A stretch of DNA of 42,075 nt from JAVBUZ01 sp031554725 (GTDB lineage: Bacteria; Bacillota; Clostridia; Lachnospirales; Lachnospiraceae). Below are positions 6,540 through 16,032 of this stretch, one piece after another. Every line of letters starts with the position of its first letter. Position 1 is the stretch's first letter. Made by a program: the position numbers and the translations under genes. The stretch covers positions 1 through 42,075 of the forward strand of contig JAVBUZ010000061.1 in NCBI GenBank assembly GCA_031554725.1, read 5' to 3'. The notes beneath the pieces were generated by a model that was not told the DNA's origin, did no database searches, and saw only the letters and a program-made list of their open reading frames with translations.

Positions 6540-9226
6540 AAAAAACTCGAATCGAGCTAAGTAGCCAATATCGAAAACTATTGATCCGTTGGATGACCGC
6601 CGCTATCGGTTTATTTCTGCTTTATGGCGGGCTTTTACTTATTGAAGCATTCTTTTACGACGGGGATATGCACGTTGCTGTAGTCAGCATTGCAGCCAGT
6701 GCACCGCTTATTACACTGGCAATTATTTTATCTATTTATCCTCACCGCACGCGGTTTCTCCCACTTTATATGTCCGTGGCTACACAAATTGTCTTTATTA
6801 TTTTTGGAACCTATTTGCACGAATTAGATTTTTACTTTTATATCACGCTTATTTTAATCGGTATGGTTTCTATTATAAGAGACTTTAAACTGATGGCGGC
6901 AACGGAAATAGCAATGATTGTCATTAACTCTTGTATGGTTCTATTTTTTATTCCTCATTTGAATTGGATCAACCCCTTCCGAGTGTTTATGCAATTTACT
7001 ATGTGCCTATTTGGAACATTGTTTATGCTCATTCAAACGAATACTGTTACGCGAAAAGAGAGCCGAGCTGATCAGGCTCTTTCGGCATTTTCATCACTTT
7101 TAACAAGTACACCCAATTATATGATAATTACGGATTCTGAAAATCGAGTACGTTATATATCCGAACCAATGGTACGTTTTGCCGGTGTTGCACGTCAGCA
7201 ATTTGCTATTGGGCAGCCGCTACTTGATCTATTTTCCGACCGCGCATTGAAGCTAATGTTTTCAGATATTTTGGATGCCAAGAGCTTTGTTGAAACAATT
7301 ACCCCCATCACTATAGATGGTGAGCAACGCCACTTCAAGGTTACTGCTGATAAGCTTTCAGGTGATAAGGGGGGATTATTTATTGATATTGCCGACATCA
7401 CTCCCTTAGAAAATAGTCGTAAGGCAGCCGAAGCGGCAAATGCTTCTAAATCTAACTTTTTGGCTAATATGAGCCATGAAATACGAACCCCTATGAATGC
7501 AATTATTGGCGTTGCACAAATACAACTACAAAATCCTGACCTTCCTCAAGATTATGCTGACGCCCTAAATATTATTTATAATTCTGGCACCAATTTGCTT
7601 GGAATCATTAATGATATTCTCGATATGTCAAAGATCGAAACTGGAAAGATGGAATTAAACCCCATCAATTATGATATGCCAAGTCTAATCAATGACGCTG
7701 TACAACTAAATATTGTACGTATTGATGCAAAACCAATTGAGTTTATTCTCGACATTCATTCGGACTTGCCCTCAAGGATGTTTGGTGACGAGCTTCGCTT
7801 AAAGCAAATACTCAACAACTTATTATCAAACGCCATAAAATACACCGACAAGGGTTATATAAAGTTATCCGTTACACACACCCCGCAAGAAGAAGATATG
7901 CTACTACATTTTACGGTAGAGGACACCGGGCAGGGTATGAAACCCGAAGATCGCGATCGACTATTTTCAGAATATTTGCGTTTCAACTCAGATGCCAATC
8001 GCACCACTGAAGGAACTGGATTGGGACTTAACATAACCAAGCGACTTGTCGAGGCGATGAACGGAAGTATAGACGTTGAAAGCGAATATGGCAAAGGTAG
8101 TATCTTTACTGTAACTGTAAGACAAAAATATGTTGATTGTCCTGCCATCGGTGCTGAGCTTTCAGAAAGACTATCTAACTTCACCTTCACAAAGGAAAAG
8201 CAGCCTTCTAATCTACGAATCACGCATGAACCTATGCCATATGGACGAGTTCTAATTGTTGACGATGTGGAAACAAATCTATACGTTGCAGAAGGCTTAT
8301 TAACACCTTACAAACTGCAAATTGAAACTGCCAATGGTGGCTACTCGGCCATCAGCAAGATAGAAAGTGGCAAGATTTATGATGTAATATTTATGGATCA
8401 TATGATGCCACAAATTGACGGTATTGAAACCACCAAACGAATCCGCGCGCTAGGTTATACCGGATCGATTGTTGCCCTCACTGCCAATGCCCTAGTTGGC
8501 AACAAGGAACTGTTTAAGCAAAATGGATTTGATGGCTTTATCTCAAAACCAATTGATATTAGGAACTTAAATACATCCCTAAACAAATTTGTTCGAGATA
8601 AGCACCCAGAAGAAGCCTCAAAATGGATGTTTGAAGCGCCGTCAGAAAAAACCAGACCGGTGCTTCCTTCCGCAAATATTACTCAAAAGTTATTTAAATT
8701 TTTTCAGCGTGATGCATTAAAAGCAATTGCCATCTTAAAAGATACCGTTTCTAGTGACAATATAAAACTATTTACTACAACTGTACATGGCATGAAATCT
8801 GCTCTTGCCAATATTGGTGAGCTCGAGACCTCTGAGCTGGCACTTGAATTAGAAAAAGCTGGGCGATGTGGCAATTATGATTATATTTCTGCTAATGCAG
8901 ACAAACTCATAAAAGCACTTGAGGCTCTAGTTCAAAGTTCGATAACTGACAGCAGTGTCACAAACACTACCACAAAGGATAATTCTTTTAGTACATCAGA
9001 AGACATGGCCTTGTTAGCTACACAGCTCTCGCTCATAAAGGCTGCTTGTTTAAATTACGATGACACCGCCGCCTATGCTGCACTTGATCTGTTAAGAACA
9101 AAATCATGGGATTTAGAAACCAATAACATGCTCGAGCATATTTATGATATGCTGTTTCTGCATAGCGACTTCGAGGGCGTAGTAGAAAAGATTAGCTTAC
9201 ACAAAAATGAGGGCTTTGATGAATGA
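6536..9226 (+). CDS. hybrid sensor histidine kinase with REC and HPt domains
   Basis: The 896-residue protein has about six membrane helices with short loops (about 15-168), a PAS-like region (about 180-290) and a HisKA domain with His314 in NMSHEIRTPMN. The HATPase domain follows, with NNLLSNAIKYTD, DTGQGM and GTGLGLNI. The receiver has Asp621 in VIFMDHMMPQIDG, and the HPt domain has His751 in VHGMKSALANIG. A conserved helical tail (about 830-896) follows the HPt. All phosphorelay residues are present, so it can run the His-Asp-His relay and hand phosphate to a separate receiver, such as the HD-GYP protein. It overlaps both neighbours by 4 bases. From HisKA onward it is a close paralogue of the kinase at 10883-14038, but its sensor half is unrelated. 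Confidence 0.9.
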   Translation: MKKTRIELSSQYRKLLIRWMTAAIGLFLLYGGLLLIEAFFYDGDMHVAVVSIAASAPLITLAIILSIYPHRTRFLPLYMSVATQIVFIIFGTYLHELDFYFYITLILIGMVSIIRDFKLMAATEIAMIVINSCMVLFFIPHLNWINPFRVFMQFTMCLFGTLFMLIQTNTVTRKESRADQALSAFSSLLTSTPNYMIITDSENRVRYISEPMVRFAGVARQQFAIGQPLLDLFSDRALKLMFSDILDAKSFVETITPITIDGEQRHFKVTADKLSGDKGGLFIDIADITPLENSRKAAEAANASKSNFLANMSHEIRTPMNAIIGVAQIQLQNPDLPQDYADALNIIYNSGTNLLGIINDILDMSKIETGKMELNPINYDMPSLINDAVQLNIVRIDAKPIEFILDIHSDLPSRMFGDELRLKQILNNLLSNAIKYTDKGYIKLSVTHTPQEEDMLLHFTVEDTGQGMKPEDRDRLFSEYLRFNSDANRTTEGTGLGLNITKRLVEAMNGSIDVESEYGKGSIFTVTVRQKYVDCPAIGAELSERLSNFTFTKEKQPSNLRITHEPMPYGRVLIVDDVETNLYVAEGLLTPYKLQIETANGGYSAISKIESGKIYDVIFMDHMMPQIDGIETTKRIRALGYTGSIVALTANALVGNKELFKQNGFDGFISKPIDIRNLNTSLNKFVRDKHPEEASKWMFEAPSEKTRPVLPSANITQKLFKFFQRDALKAIAILKDTVSSDNIKLFTTTVHGMKSALANIGELETSELALELEKAGRCGNYDYISANADKLIKALEALVQSSITDSSVTNTTTKDNSFSTSEDMALLATQLSLIKAACLNYDDTAAYAALDLLRTKSWDLETNNMLEHIYDMLFLHSDFEGVVEKISLHKNEGFDE

Positions 9227-10890
9227 GAAAATATAGATACATACTACTATTGATTACTATTATTTTACTTATAACACCCATAAACGTACTGGCAACTAAT
9301 GATGAAGATGATCCAGCAGTTACTATTATATTTACCGGTGCATATAATGGAAGCTTCGTAAATACCGATTCTGTAATCGGAATGGATATTGTTTCTTCCA
9401 TTTTTCAAGCCGAACAGGCCCATTCAGGCGCAGTCTTTATGCTTGACTGTGGCGATACCATTCAAGGAAATTTTTTTAGCAATAGTAACCAAGGGGAAGC
9501 AGCAATAGATATTATGAATACCGTTGGCTATGATGCAATGACTCTTGGTAACCACGAATTTGATTATGGTTATCAGGCGTTACTAAGCTTGGCAAATACC
9601 GCTAATTTTCCCTTCCTTACCCAACCCTCTGTATTTACTGATAATGAACCTCTGATGCACACGGTTATTATCGAGCGTAACGGTTATAAAATTGGTATAT
9701 TTGGATTAACCACCCCTGCTACAAAGCAAATTAGCTATGCCTTTGAAAAGAACTTTGGTGATCCTTCGCTGCTTATTGATTATGCAAAAAAAGCAACCAC
9801 ATCTCTACGTGAAAGTGGCGCGGATATTGTCATTTGCCTTTCCCATATCGGTATGGCAGCTAACCTTGCCCATGACTTTGGAACAGTCATCGATATTGCA
9901 GAAAATGTTCTTGGAATTGATGTTATAATCGACGGAAATGAGTCTGTAGAATATGATTCGACGAGAGCACACACACCTATTGTATGTACTAGCGGCAATG
10001 CCACTTTAGGAATGATAAAATTCTATAAAGAAAAGAGTTATTTTACAGTTAAATCAAGTATCATAACCAAGGAAGATGTCATAGATGTTAAGTCCGACCA
10101 AAAGGTTAAATCTGTTATTGATAAATGGGCAGATTCTGCCGACGTTCTCGGAAAAACAGTTATTGGACATAGCGCCCTTGCCCTTACCGACTATGATAAA
10201 GCAACTATCCGTGCACAAGAAAGTGCTCTCGGAAATTTAGTTGCCGATGCAATACGAATGACGGCTGGTAGCGAAATCGCCTTTGTAAATGCTGGAAGCA
10301 TTCGCGCGCCTTTAAACGAAGGTGACATTACATGGTCTGATGTAAACAATATTTTGCCGTTCTCCAACTATATCCTTTTAGGTACCATAAAGGGAAGTTC
10401 TATTAAGGAAGCACTAGAGCATAGCTTAATGTTACGTGAAACAGATAATGGTGGCGGTTTCTTGCAGGTGTCAGGATTGACCTTTTCATTTAATCCTGAT
10501 TTACCCGAATATAATAAAGTAACTGCTATCTTTATTAATGGTTCCCCTTTAGATAATGAGCAGGAATATACATTGGCGCTTCCCAATTTTATTGCTGATG
10601 GTGGCGACGGTTATTCCATGTTTCCCGATGCACTGGCAAATGCCGTTTCAAAAGGAGACTTAACTACTATTTTGGCACAGTACATTGGTAAGCATAGTAA
10701 TTTAATCACCAATAGTCTTGAGGGAAGAATTGTTATTACAGATGAAAAAACTCTCGTTCAAAACAGTTCGCCCACATGGCGCAGCTCCAGTATTGTTATT
10801 GCGACTATTGCACTTTTAATTATTATCCTTATTATCATTAACCTGTTTAAAAGAAAGAAGCAGAAAGGAAGTAAGCAACTCGATGAATAA
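9223..10890 (+). CDS. membrane-anchored 5'-nucleotidase-like protein lacking metal ligands
   Basis: The 555-residue protein has a signal peptide (about 1-24), a calcineurin-like metallophosphatase domain (about 33-275), a C-terminal 5'-nucleotidase domain (about 305-500) and a C-terminal TM helix (about 524-545) with a basic tail. It is therefore displayed outside the membrane. Asp78 (CGDTIQG), Asn110-His111 (LGNHEFDYG) and His208 (LSHIG) of the metal site remain. The N-terminal DxH motif is replaced (TGAYNG, 38-43) and the GHxH motif is replaced (DGNES, 237-241). The substrate domain keeps GNLVADAIR, NAGSIR and ADGGDGYS. It probably binds nucleotides or nucleotide sugars with little or no catalysis. 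The gene overlaps both hybrid-kinase genes, suggesting a sensor-accessory role. Confidence 0.85.
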   Translation: MRKYRYILLLITIILLITPINVLATNDEDDPAVTIIFTGAYNGSFVNTDSVIGMDIVSSIFQAEQAHSGAVFMLDCGDTIQGNFFSNSNQGEAAIDIMNTVGYDAMTLGNHEFDYGYQALLSLANTANFPFLTQPSVFTDNEPLMHTVIIERNGYKIGIFGLTTPATKQISYAFEKNFGDPSLLIDYAKKATTSLRESGADIVICLSHIGMAANLAHDFGTVIDIAENVLGIDVIIDGNESVEYDSTRAHTPIVCTSGNATLGMIKFYKEKSYFTVKSSIITKEDVIDVKSDQKVKSVIDKWADSADVLGKTVIGHSALALTDYDKATIRAQESALGNLVADAIRMTAGSEIAFVNAGSIRAPLNEGDITWSDVNNILPFSNYILLGTIKGSSIKEALEHSLMLRETDNGGGFLQVSGLTFSFNPDLPEYNKVTAIFINGSPLDNEQEYTLALPNFIADGGDGYSMFPDALANAVSKGDLTTILAQYIGKHSNLITNSLEGRIVITDEKTLVQNSSPTWRSSSIVIATIALLIIILIIINLFKRKKQKGSKQLDE

Positions 10891-13800
10891 AACAAAATCT
10901 TCAAATTTTTTCATACAGATGTCAGTTGCTTTTTTGGCGTTTGTGCTTACAATCGGATTCTTCTCCACTAAAACCAGTTACACTCCGATGCACATTAGCT
11001 TGGATGGTACAAACACTTATATTCGAGAGGGCTTTCTTTCTTCTGATTTACTGATGCCAAACTTGGAGGATGAAAGTTGGTTTGTGATTGGCCCCTCAAC
11101 CCATGAACCTTATGCTTCTGGCTTTCTTAATCAATATAAGCCTTCTTCCTTTTCCTTTAAGGATGAGATCCCCATGGATTTTACTTATGTAATTAAATTT
11201 GATGCCAGTATATCAAAGCTATCATATATGCGTCGCAATGCCATTCAACCAGCCTTATATTTACCTGGTATCGCTGACAACTGGGAAATTTATTTAAATG
11301 GAAATCTTATTGTCAGGGAAGTACACCTTGATGAAAATGGAGAGATTGAAACCCATCATAGACGCTCCTCGTTATCCATTCCCTTTGATAATTCCTTCCT
11401 TCAAGAACGAGACAATCTACTTGTATTTCGGTTTATTTCCACCCCATATTACCGCGATCTTGGACTTTATGAAGATAAAGGTTACTATATTGATGACTAT
11501 TCAGTAATCCAAAAAGCGAGTAATGACTATGTACTTTTCATGTGTATCGGAATTTATTTCTTCATGATTTTTTATAATCTAATGATTTTTATGCGTAACA
11601 AGCAAGACAAATACCACCTTTATTTTTCCATGGTGACCCTATGGTTAGGAGCCTATACAACCGCAAAGTCTCAATTCATTACCCTCCTAATCAGCAACTC
11701 TTTTGCAACTAAGGTCTTGGAATATATGTCTTTTACCTCTATGGGGATACCAGTTATTCTTTTCACCAAGAGTATTACAAAAGAAAAGATAACCATAATT
11801 GATAAAATAATTATTATCGCCACCACCCTTGCGGCATTTACCTTTCCATTTGGTGGACTTACCTTCATGGGTAACATGCTACGTGTGGGAATGCTCGTTG
11901 TTATCTTAACAATTATATATGCCTCTTTTTATATGTATCGATATATCGCTAAGGATATATCCGACTATCAAAAGGAAACCGGTAAAAGCTTGTTATATTC
12001 CATTCAGTATACCATTAATAACACCCTTTGTGGTAATATGGCGATTGGCTATACTATTGCGGGAGCGTCCATGGTTATTGGAATTATTTTAGCATTTCTT
12101 GATGTCAAGGTCTCACAAGGGATACTTATAATGCTCTTTTCATTTGTAATCAGCATGGCCTTTGCCCTAAATGATGATGTTACTCGCACAAAGATGCTCG
12201 TAACAAATCAAAATGCATTGCTCGAGGTGACTGTTGCTCACCGTACCGCCGAGCTAGCCCTCCAGGTTAAAGTTGCAAATGCCGCAAATGAATCCAAGAC
12301 CCGATTTCTTGCGACCATGTCTCACGAAATTCGTACCCCGATGAATGCTATCATTGGTGTAAGTGAAATTCAACTTATGCGGGATGATTTAGATAATGCC
12401 TCCGTTGAAGCACTACGCAAAATCCAAAATTCAGGGCATGGTCTTCTTGGAATTATCAATGATATACTAGATATGTCCAAAATAGAAACAGGGAAGTTGG
12501 AGCTAATGCCTGTTGAGTACGATATCCCAAGCCTAATTAATGATGCTGTACAGCTTAATATTGTGCACATCGGCTCAAAGCCACTAGAGTTTATCGTGGA
12601 TATCGACAGTCGCTTACCATCAAGAATGTATGGTGATGAGCTACGGCTAAAACAAATCCTAAACAACCTGCTATCAAATGCCATAAAATATTCTGACGAA
12701 GGACAAGTCACTCTTTCTGTCACACATACCATGCAAGGTGAAGATATTCTACTACAATTCTCTGTTTCCGACACGGGTCAGGGCATGAAGCCAGAAGACA
12801 TGGAGCGACTGTTTTCTGAATATTTGCGCTTTAACCTAGATGCCAACCGTACCACTCAAGGCACCGGCTTGGGACTTAATATAACTAGGCGACTTGTGGA
12901 AATGATGGACGGCAAAATTGAAGTAGAAAGTGAGTATGGCAAGGGCAGTACCTTTACCACAACCGTCGTGCAAAAAGCTGTTAAATGTGAAGTTATCGGT
13001 CAAGAGCTTGCTGATAGTCTACGTAATTTTACCTTTACTGGAGATCGCAGGCACTCAAAGCTACAAATCACCCGTGAGCCTATGCCGTACGGACACGTAC
13101 TAATTGTTGATGATGTAGAAACAAATTTATATGTCGCAGAGGGGCTTCTCTCAGCTTATAAGCTCAATATCGAAACCGCTGGTGGTGGATATGAAGCAAT
13201 TGAGAATATCCAAAACGGCAAAATCTACGATGTAATATTTATGGATCATATGATGCCTCAAATAGATGGAATTGAAACCACCCATCGCTTACGTGAATTA
13301 GGTTATAATAATCCCATTGTTGCACTTACAGCCAACGCCCTGGTTGGCAATAAAGAAATGTTCCAGCAGAATGGTTTTGATGATTTTATTTCCAAGCCCA
13401 TCGATGTAAGGCAGTTAAATGCGGTACTAAACAAATTTATCCGCGACCGTCACCCTAAAGAAGCTACAGCAGCAAGCGAGAGAGATCAAAAACCTGAGAC
13501 TCCAATTCCGTCTCAAGAGATCAATAAGAAGCTACTTGAGGTTTTTCGTCGCGACGCTGTGAAAGCGGTAACTACCTTGCAGGAAACTGTAATAAACAAC
13601 GATTTAAAACTGTTTACCACAACGGCACATGCCATGAAATCGGCGTTAGCCAATATCGGGGAGCCCCTAGCCTCCGAGCAAGCTCTTGCTCTAGAGAATG
13701 CCGGACATAGCGGCAATAGCGCATTTATATCCGCCAACGTAAATCTCTTTATTGATACTCTTCAGTCACTAATTGAGCGCATAAGCTTGACAGATACTCA

Positions 13801-14038
13801 GGAGGTATCCATTGATATATCCGAGGATGAAGTTCTACTTACACAACAGCTTTTGGTAATTAAGGACGCTTGCTTAAATTATGATGATGTAGCTGCATAC
13901 AGCGCACTTGATTTACTAAAGCAAAAATCATGGAATACCAAAACCAATGACGAACTTGAACAAATCTATGATATGCTTTTTCTTCATAGCGACTTCGATG
14001 GCGTTGCCCAGTGGATTGAAAAGAGGAAGCCTAATTAG
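10883..14038 (+). CDS. 7TMR-DISM-type hybrid sensor histidine kinase with REC and HPt domains
   Basis: The 1051-residue protein starts with a TM helix (about 10-27) and an extracytoplasmic beta-rich domain (about 30-210) with LYLPGIADNWEIYLNGN, typical of the 7TMR-DISM extracellular module. Seven membrane helices follow (about 215-430). The cytoplasmic part has a short coiled coil, HisKA with His481 (TMSHEIRTPMN), HATPase (NNLLSNAIKYSD, DTGQGM, GTGLGLN), a receiver with Asp788 and an HPt with His916 (AHAMKSALANIG). A helical tail of about 60 residues ends the protein. The DISM fold often binds carbohydrate-like ligands. The start overlaps the nucleotidase gene by 8 bases, and the stop codon lies inside the operon terminator. 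It is paralogous to the kinase at 6536-9226 from HisKA onward. Confidence 0.92.
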   Translation: MNKTKSSNFFIQMSVAFLAFVLTIGFFSTKTSYTPMHISLDGTNTYIREGFLSSDLLMPNLEDESWFVIGPSTHEPYASGFLNQYKPSSFSFKDEIPMDFTYVIKFDASISKLSYMRRNAIQPALYLPGIADNWEIYLNGNLIVREVHLDENGEIETHHRRSSLSIPFDNSFLQERDNLLVFRFISTPYYRDLGLYEDKGYYIDDYSVIQKASNDYVLFMCIGIYFFMIFYNLMIFMRNKQDKYHLYFSMVTLWLGAYTTAKSQFITLLISNSFATKVLEYMSFTSMGIPVILFTKSITKEKITIIDKIIIIATTLAAFTFPFGGLTFMGNMLRVGMLVVILTIIYASFYMYRYIAKDISDYQKETGKSLLYSIQYTINNTLCGNMAIGYTIAGASMVIGIILAFLDVKVSQGILIMLFSFVISMAFALNDDVTRTKMLVTNQNALLEVTVAHRTAELALQVKVANAANESKTRFLATMSHEIRTPMNAIIGVSEIQLMRDDLDNASVEALRKIQNSGHGLLGIINDILDMSKIETGKLELMPVEYDIPSLINDAVQLNIVHIGSKPLEFIVDIDSRLPSRMYGDELRLKQILNNLLSNAIKYSDEGQVTLSVTHTMQGEDILLQFSVSDTGQGMKPEDMERLFSEYLRFNLDANRTTQGTGLGLNITRRLVEMMDGKIEVESEYGKGSTFTTTVVQKAVKCEVIGQELADSLRNFTFTGDRRHSKLQITREPMPYGHVLIVDDVETNLYVAEGLLSAYKLNIETAGGGYEAIENIQNGKIYDVIFMDHMMPQIDGIETTHRLRELGYNNPIVALTANALVGNKEMFQQNGFDDFISKPIDVRQLNAVLNKFIRDRHPKEATAASERDQKPETPIPSQEINKKLLEVFRRDAVKAVTTLQETVINNDLKLFTTTAHAMKSALANIGEPLASEQALALENAGHSGNSAFISANVNLFIDTLQSLIERISLTDTQEVSIDISEDEVLLTQQLLVIKDACLNYDDVAAYSALDLLKQKSWNTKTNDELEQIYDMLFLHSDFDGVAQWIEKRKPN

Positions 14039-14053
14039 GCTTCCTCTTTTTTA
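14021..14053 (+). terminator. intrinsic terminator of the five-gene operon, containing its stop codon
   Basis: AAGAGGAAGCCTAA and TTAGGCTTCCTCTT form a perfect 14+14 inverted repeat (14021-14048), followed by more T residues. The TAG of the last kinase (14036-14038) is in the hairpin tip. The opposite strand also ends in a short T run (TTTTC), so it may also serve the converging OmpR-type regulator gene. Confidence 0.85.
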
Positions 14054-14054
14054 T

Positions 14055-14720
14055 CTATTCCGTCCCAAACAAATATCCTTCACCTCGTATGGGTAAAATC
14101 GTATAGCCTGAACCAGCAAGCTTTTTCCTAAGTCTTGACATTGCACTTTTAACTGCCTGTGTATCGCCACTTATAGGTGCTTTCCAAATCTTTTCGTATA
14201 AATAATCTGTACTAAAAACTTCACCTTCATTTTGTGTAAAAAGCATCAAAAGAGCAAAGTCCTTTTTCGTTAACAACAAATCCTTTCCATCAAGCAGTGC
14301 CTGCCCTAAAATAACATTTAAGGTCAGAGGACCCTTTTGCAATGTCTTGGGCAACTGCCCAGCTCTACGAATTAGTGCTTCAATCCTCGCCAGCAAAACC
14401 TCAAAATCATAAGGCTTGGTAAGATAGTCATCGCCGCCCTCTGTCAATCCATTCACAATATCCCCCACCTTATTTAGTCCAGTAAGTATCATAACTGGGA
14501 CTTGAGACGTCTGCCTAAGCTCCCGCAAAAAATCCAATCCATTGCCATCTGGCAACATAATATCAAGCACAATAAGACTCGGCTCTGCCTCATATAGGCT
14601 CTGTCTTGCATCCTTTAGCGTCAATGCCGTCATAACATCATAGCCACGACGTTCCAGCATTCGCTTATTGCCATAAGATATTTGTTCATTATCTTCAATC
14701 AATAGTATTAGATCTCTCAC
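14055..14720 (-). CDS. OmpR/PhoB-family response regulator
   Basis: The 221-residue protein has a receiver (1-115) with acidic pair Glu-Asp in LIEDNEQ, phospho-acceptor in LIVLDIMLPDGNG and Lys in YLTKPYD. A winged-helix DNA-binding domain follows (about 125-220), with LLTKKDFALLMLF and RLRKKLAGSGYTI. It starts at GTG, supported by GGAGGA nine bases upstream. That RBS lies inside the end of the upstream kinase gene, which it overlaps by 26 bases. With that kinase it forms a two-component pair inside the block separating spmA and spmB. It ends two bases from the shared terminator. Targets are unknown; direct repeats before the HD-GYP operon (4427-4440) could be one. Confidence 0.92.
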   Translation of the reverse strand: MRDLILLIEDNEQISYGNKRMLERRGYDVMTALTLKDARQSLYEAEPSLIVLDIMLPDGNGLDFLRELRQTSQVPVMILTGLNKVGDIVNGLTEGGDDYLTKPYDFEVLLARIEALIRRAGQLPKTLQKGPLTLNVILGQALLDGKDLLLTKKDFALLMLFTQNEGEVFSTDYLYEKIWKAPISGDTQAVKSAMSRLRKKLAGSGYTILPIRGEGYLFGTE

Positions 14721-16032
14721 ACGTTAGCTCCTCCATCTGTCCCTCATAAAAAGGCAAGGTGTAACTCACCATCGTTCCAATGCCCTCTTTACTTTCAACC
14801 CATATCCTACCACCATGGGATTCCACCACTGTTTTACATAGATACAGTCCAAAACCAGTACCGCTTGTAGACGCCCCTCGTTCAAACACATGTGGTAAAA
14901 AATCTGTCGCTATACCGATTCCAGTATCTTGCACCTGTACCAGAATTTCATTATCCTGCTTCTTAGCGCGCACTGTTATCCTACCATTTTCCGTACACGC
15001 CCCAGCATTCTGCAACAAATTTGCTAAAACCTGAGATAGTAAATCTGCATTGCCAAATATATATAAACTGTCTTCAAAATCTGTCTCAAGCGCATTTCCT
15101 CGTTTTTCCAGATTTAGACGTAGCATCTCCACTCCATTATCCAAGAGTGTAGTCAAATTCTGCTTTTGTCTATCTGTACTCTCCGTCATAGATGCCAATG
15201 CCAGCATACTTCCCACCATACGTGAAAGACGCATAATCTCACTTTGAGCATTTCCTAGAAGCTGCTGAGCTTCTGGATCACTAAGCCTTTCACCCATATC
15301 CTCTAATATTTCCATTACCGTCTGAATATTTACCGATGCAACGGTTAAGGGGGTTCGCATTTCGTGAGAGGCATTCGCAAGAAATTCCGTTTTCATATGA
15401 TTTATCTGTGTAAGTATTGCATTTTGCTCATCTAGCCTTTTTTGCTGTTCCCGATAAAGCCAAGTCTGAGCGCCAATGGTTGCACCTAGTGCAATAGAAA
15501 CTACTACTAAATCCATCAAGTTACTAATTAAATAGTTTTTCTCTGTTGAAAACTTATTTACGGTTTGGGGATATGTATATGCAAAAATATATAATCCTGC
15601 ATAAAAGAGGATTTCAAGCACGGCTATTACCAATGCCAGCTTTCCCTCCAGCATAAATACCGTAAACACTACTGCAAAAACAAGAAATACTGGAATACCA
15701 CCGTGATAGCCTCCCATTTTAAAGAAAAGATAAGGAAACAATAGGAAAAATACTATAACAATTGTCAGGGCATGACATAACTGTGCACGTCCGCTTTTGC
15801 TGGCATACTGTAACATTACATAGCAAAATATGGCTGCAGCCAAATCAACTATCACACTGACAATTCCCACACCTGACACAAGATTGACGATACCTATCAC
15901 AATGCAGAAGATGATGCTTGTAATGACCAATGTATTATACAATCGAATGCGCAAATCAAATTGTGGGGATAAATATTTATAAAAAAATCTACCTAGCATA
16001 GATTTAATTCTCTTGTTTTGGTTCGGCATCAT
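14695..16032 (-). CDS. membrane sensor histidine kinase (HisKA type)
   Basis: From the preferred ATG at 16032 the protein is 445 residues: about six N-terminal helices with little extracytoplasmic material, a short coiled coil (EQQKRLDEQNAILTQINH), HisKA with the acceptor His in NASHEMRTPLTV, and HATPase with NLLQNAGACTENG, DTGIGI and GTGFGLYLCKTVV. The frame continues upstream to a TTG at 16062. The ATG at 16032 is chosen because GTAGGAG lies 8 bases before it. The gene overlaps its partner response regulator by 26 bases. A compact multi-helix sensor suggests detection of a membrane or small lipophilic signal. Confidence 0.9.
   Translation of the reverse strand: MMPNQNKRIKSMLGRFFYKYLSPQFDLRIRLYNTLVITSIIFCIVIGIVNLVSGVGIVSVIVDLAAAIFCYVMLQYASKSGRAQLCHALTIVIVFFLLFPYLFFKMGGYHGGIPVFLVFAVVFTVFMLEGKLALVIAVLEILFYAGLYIFAYTYPQTVNKFSTEKNYLISNLMDLVVVSIALGATIGAQTWLYREQQKRLDEQNAILTQINHMKTEFLANASHEMRTPLTVASVNIQTVMEILEDMGERLSDPEAQQLLGNAQSEIMRLSRMVGSMLALASMTESTDRQKQNLTTLLDNGVEMLRLNLEKRGNALETDFEDSLYIFGNADLLSQVLANLLQNAGACTENGRITVRAKKQDNEILVQVQDTGIGIATDFLPHVFERGASTSGTGFGLYLCKTVVESHGGRIWVESKEGIGTMVSYTLPFYEGQMEELTCERSNTID

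Noticed and set aside
12370..12774. 134-codon open frame on the minus strand
   Set aside because: Antisense to the HisKA/HATPase region of the second hybrid kinase; a mirror frame of similar kind occurs in the first kinase (7855-8223).
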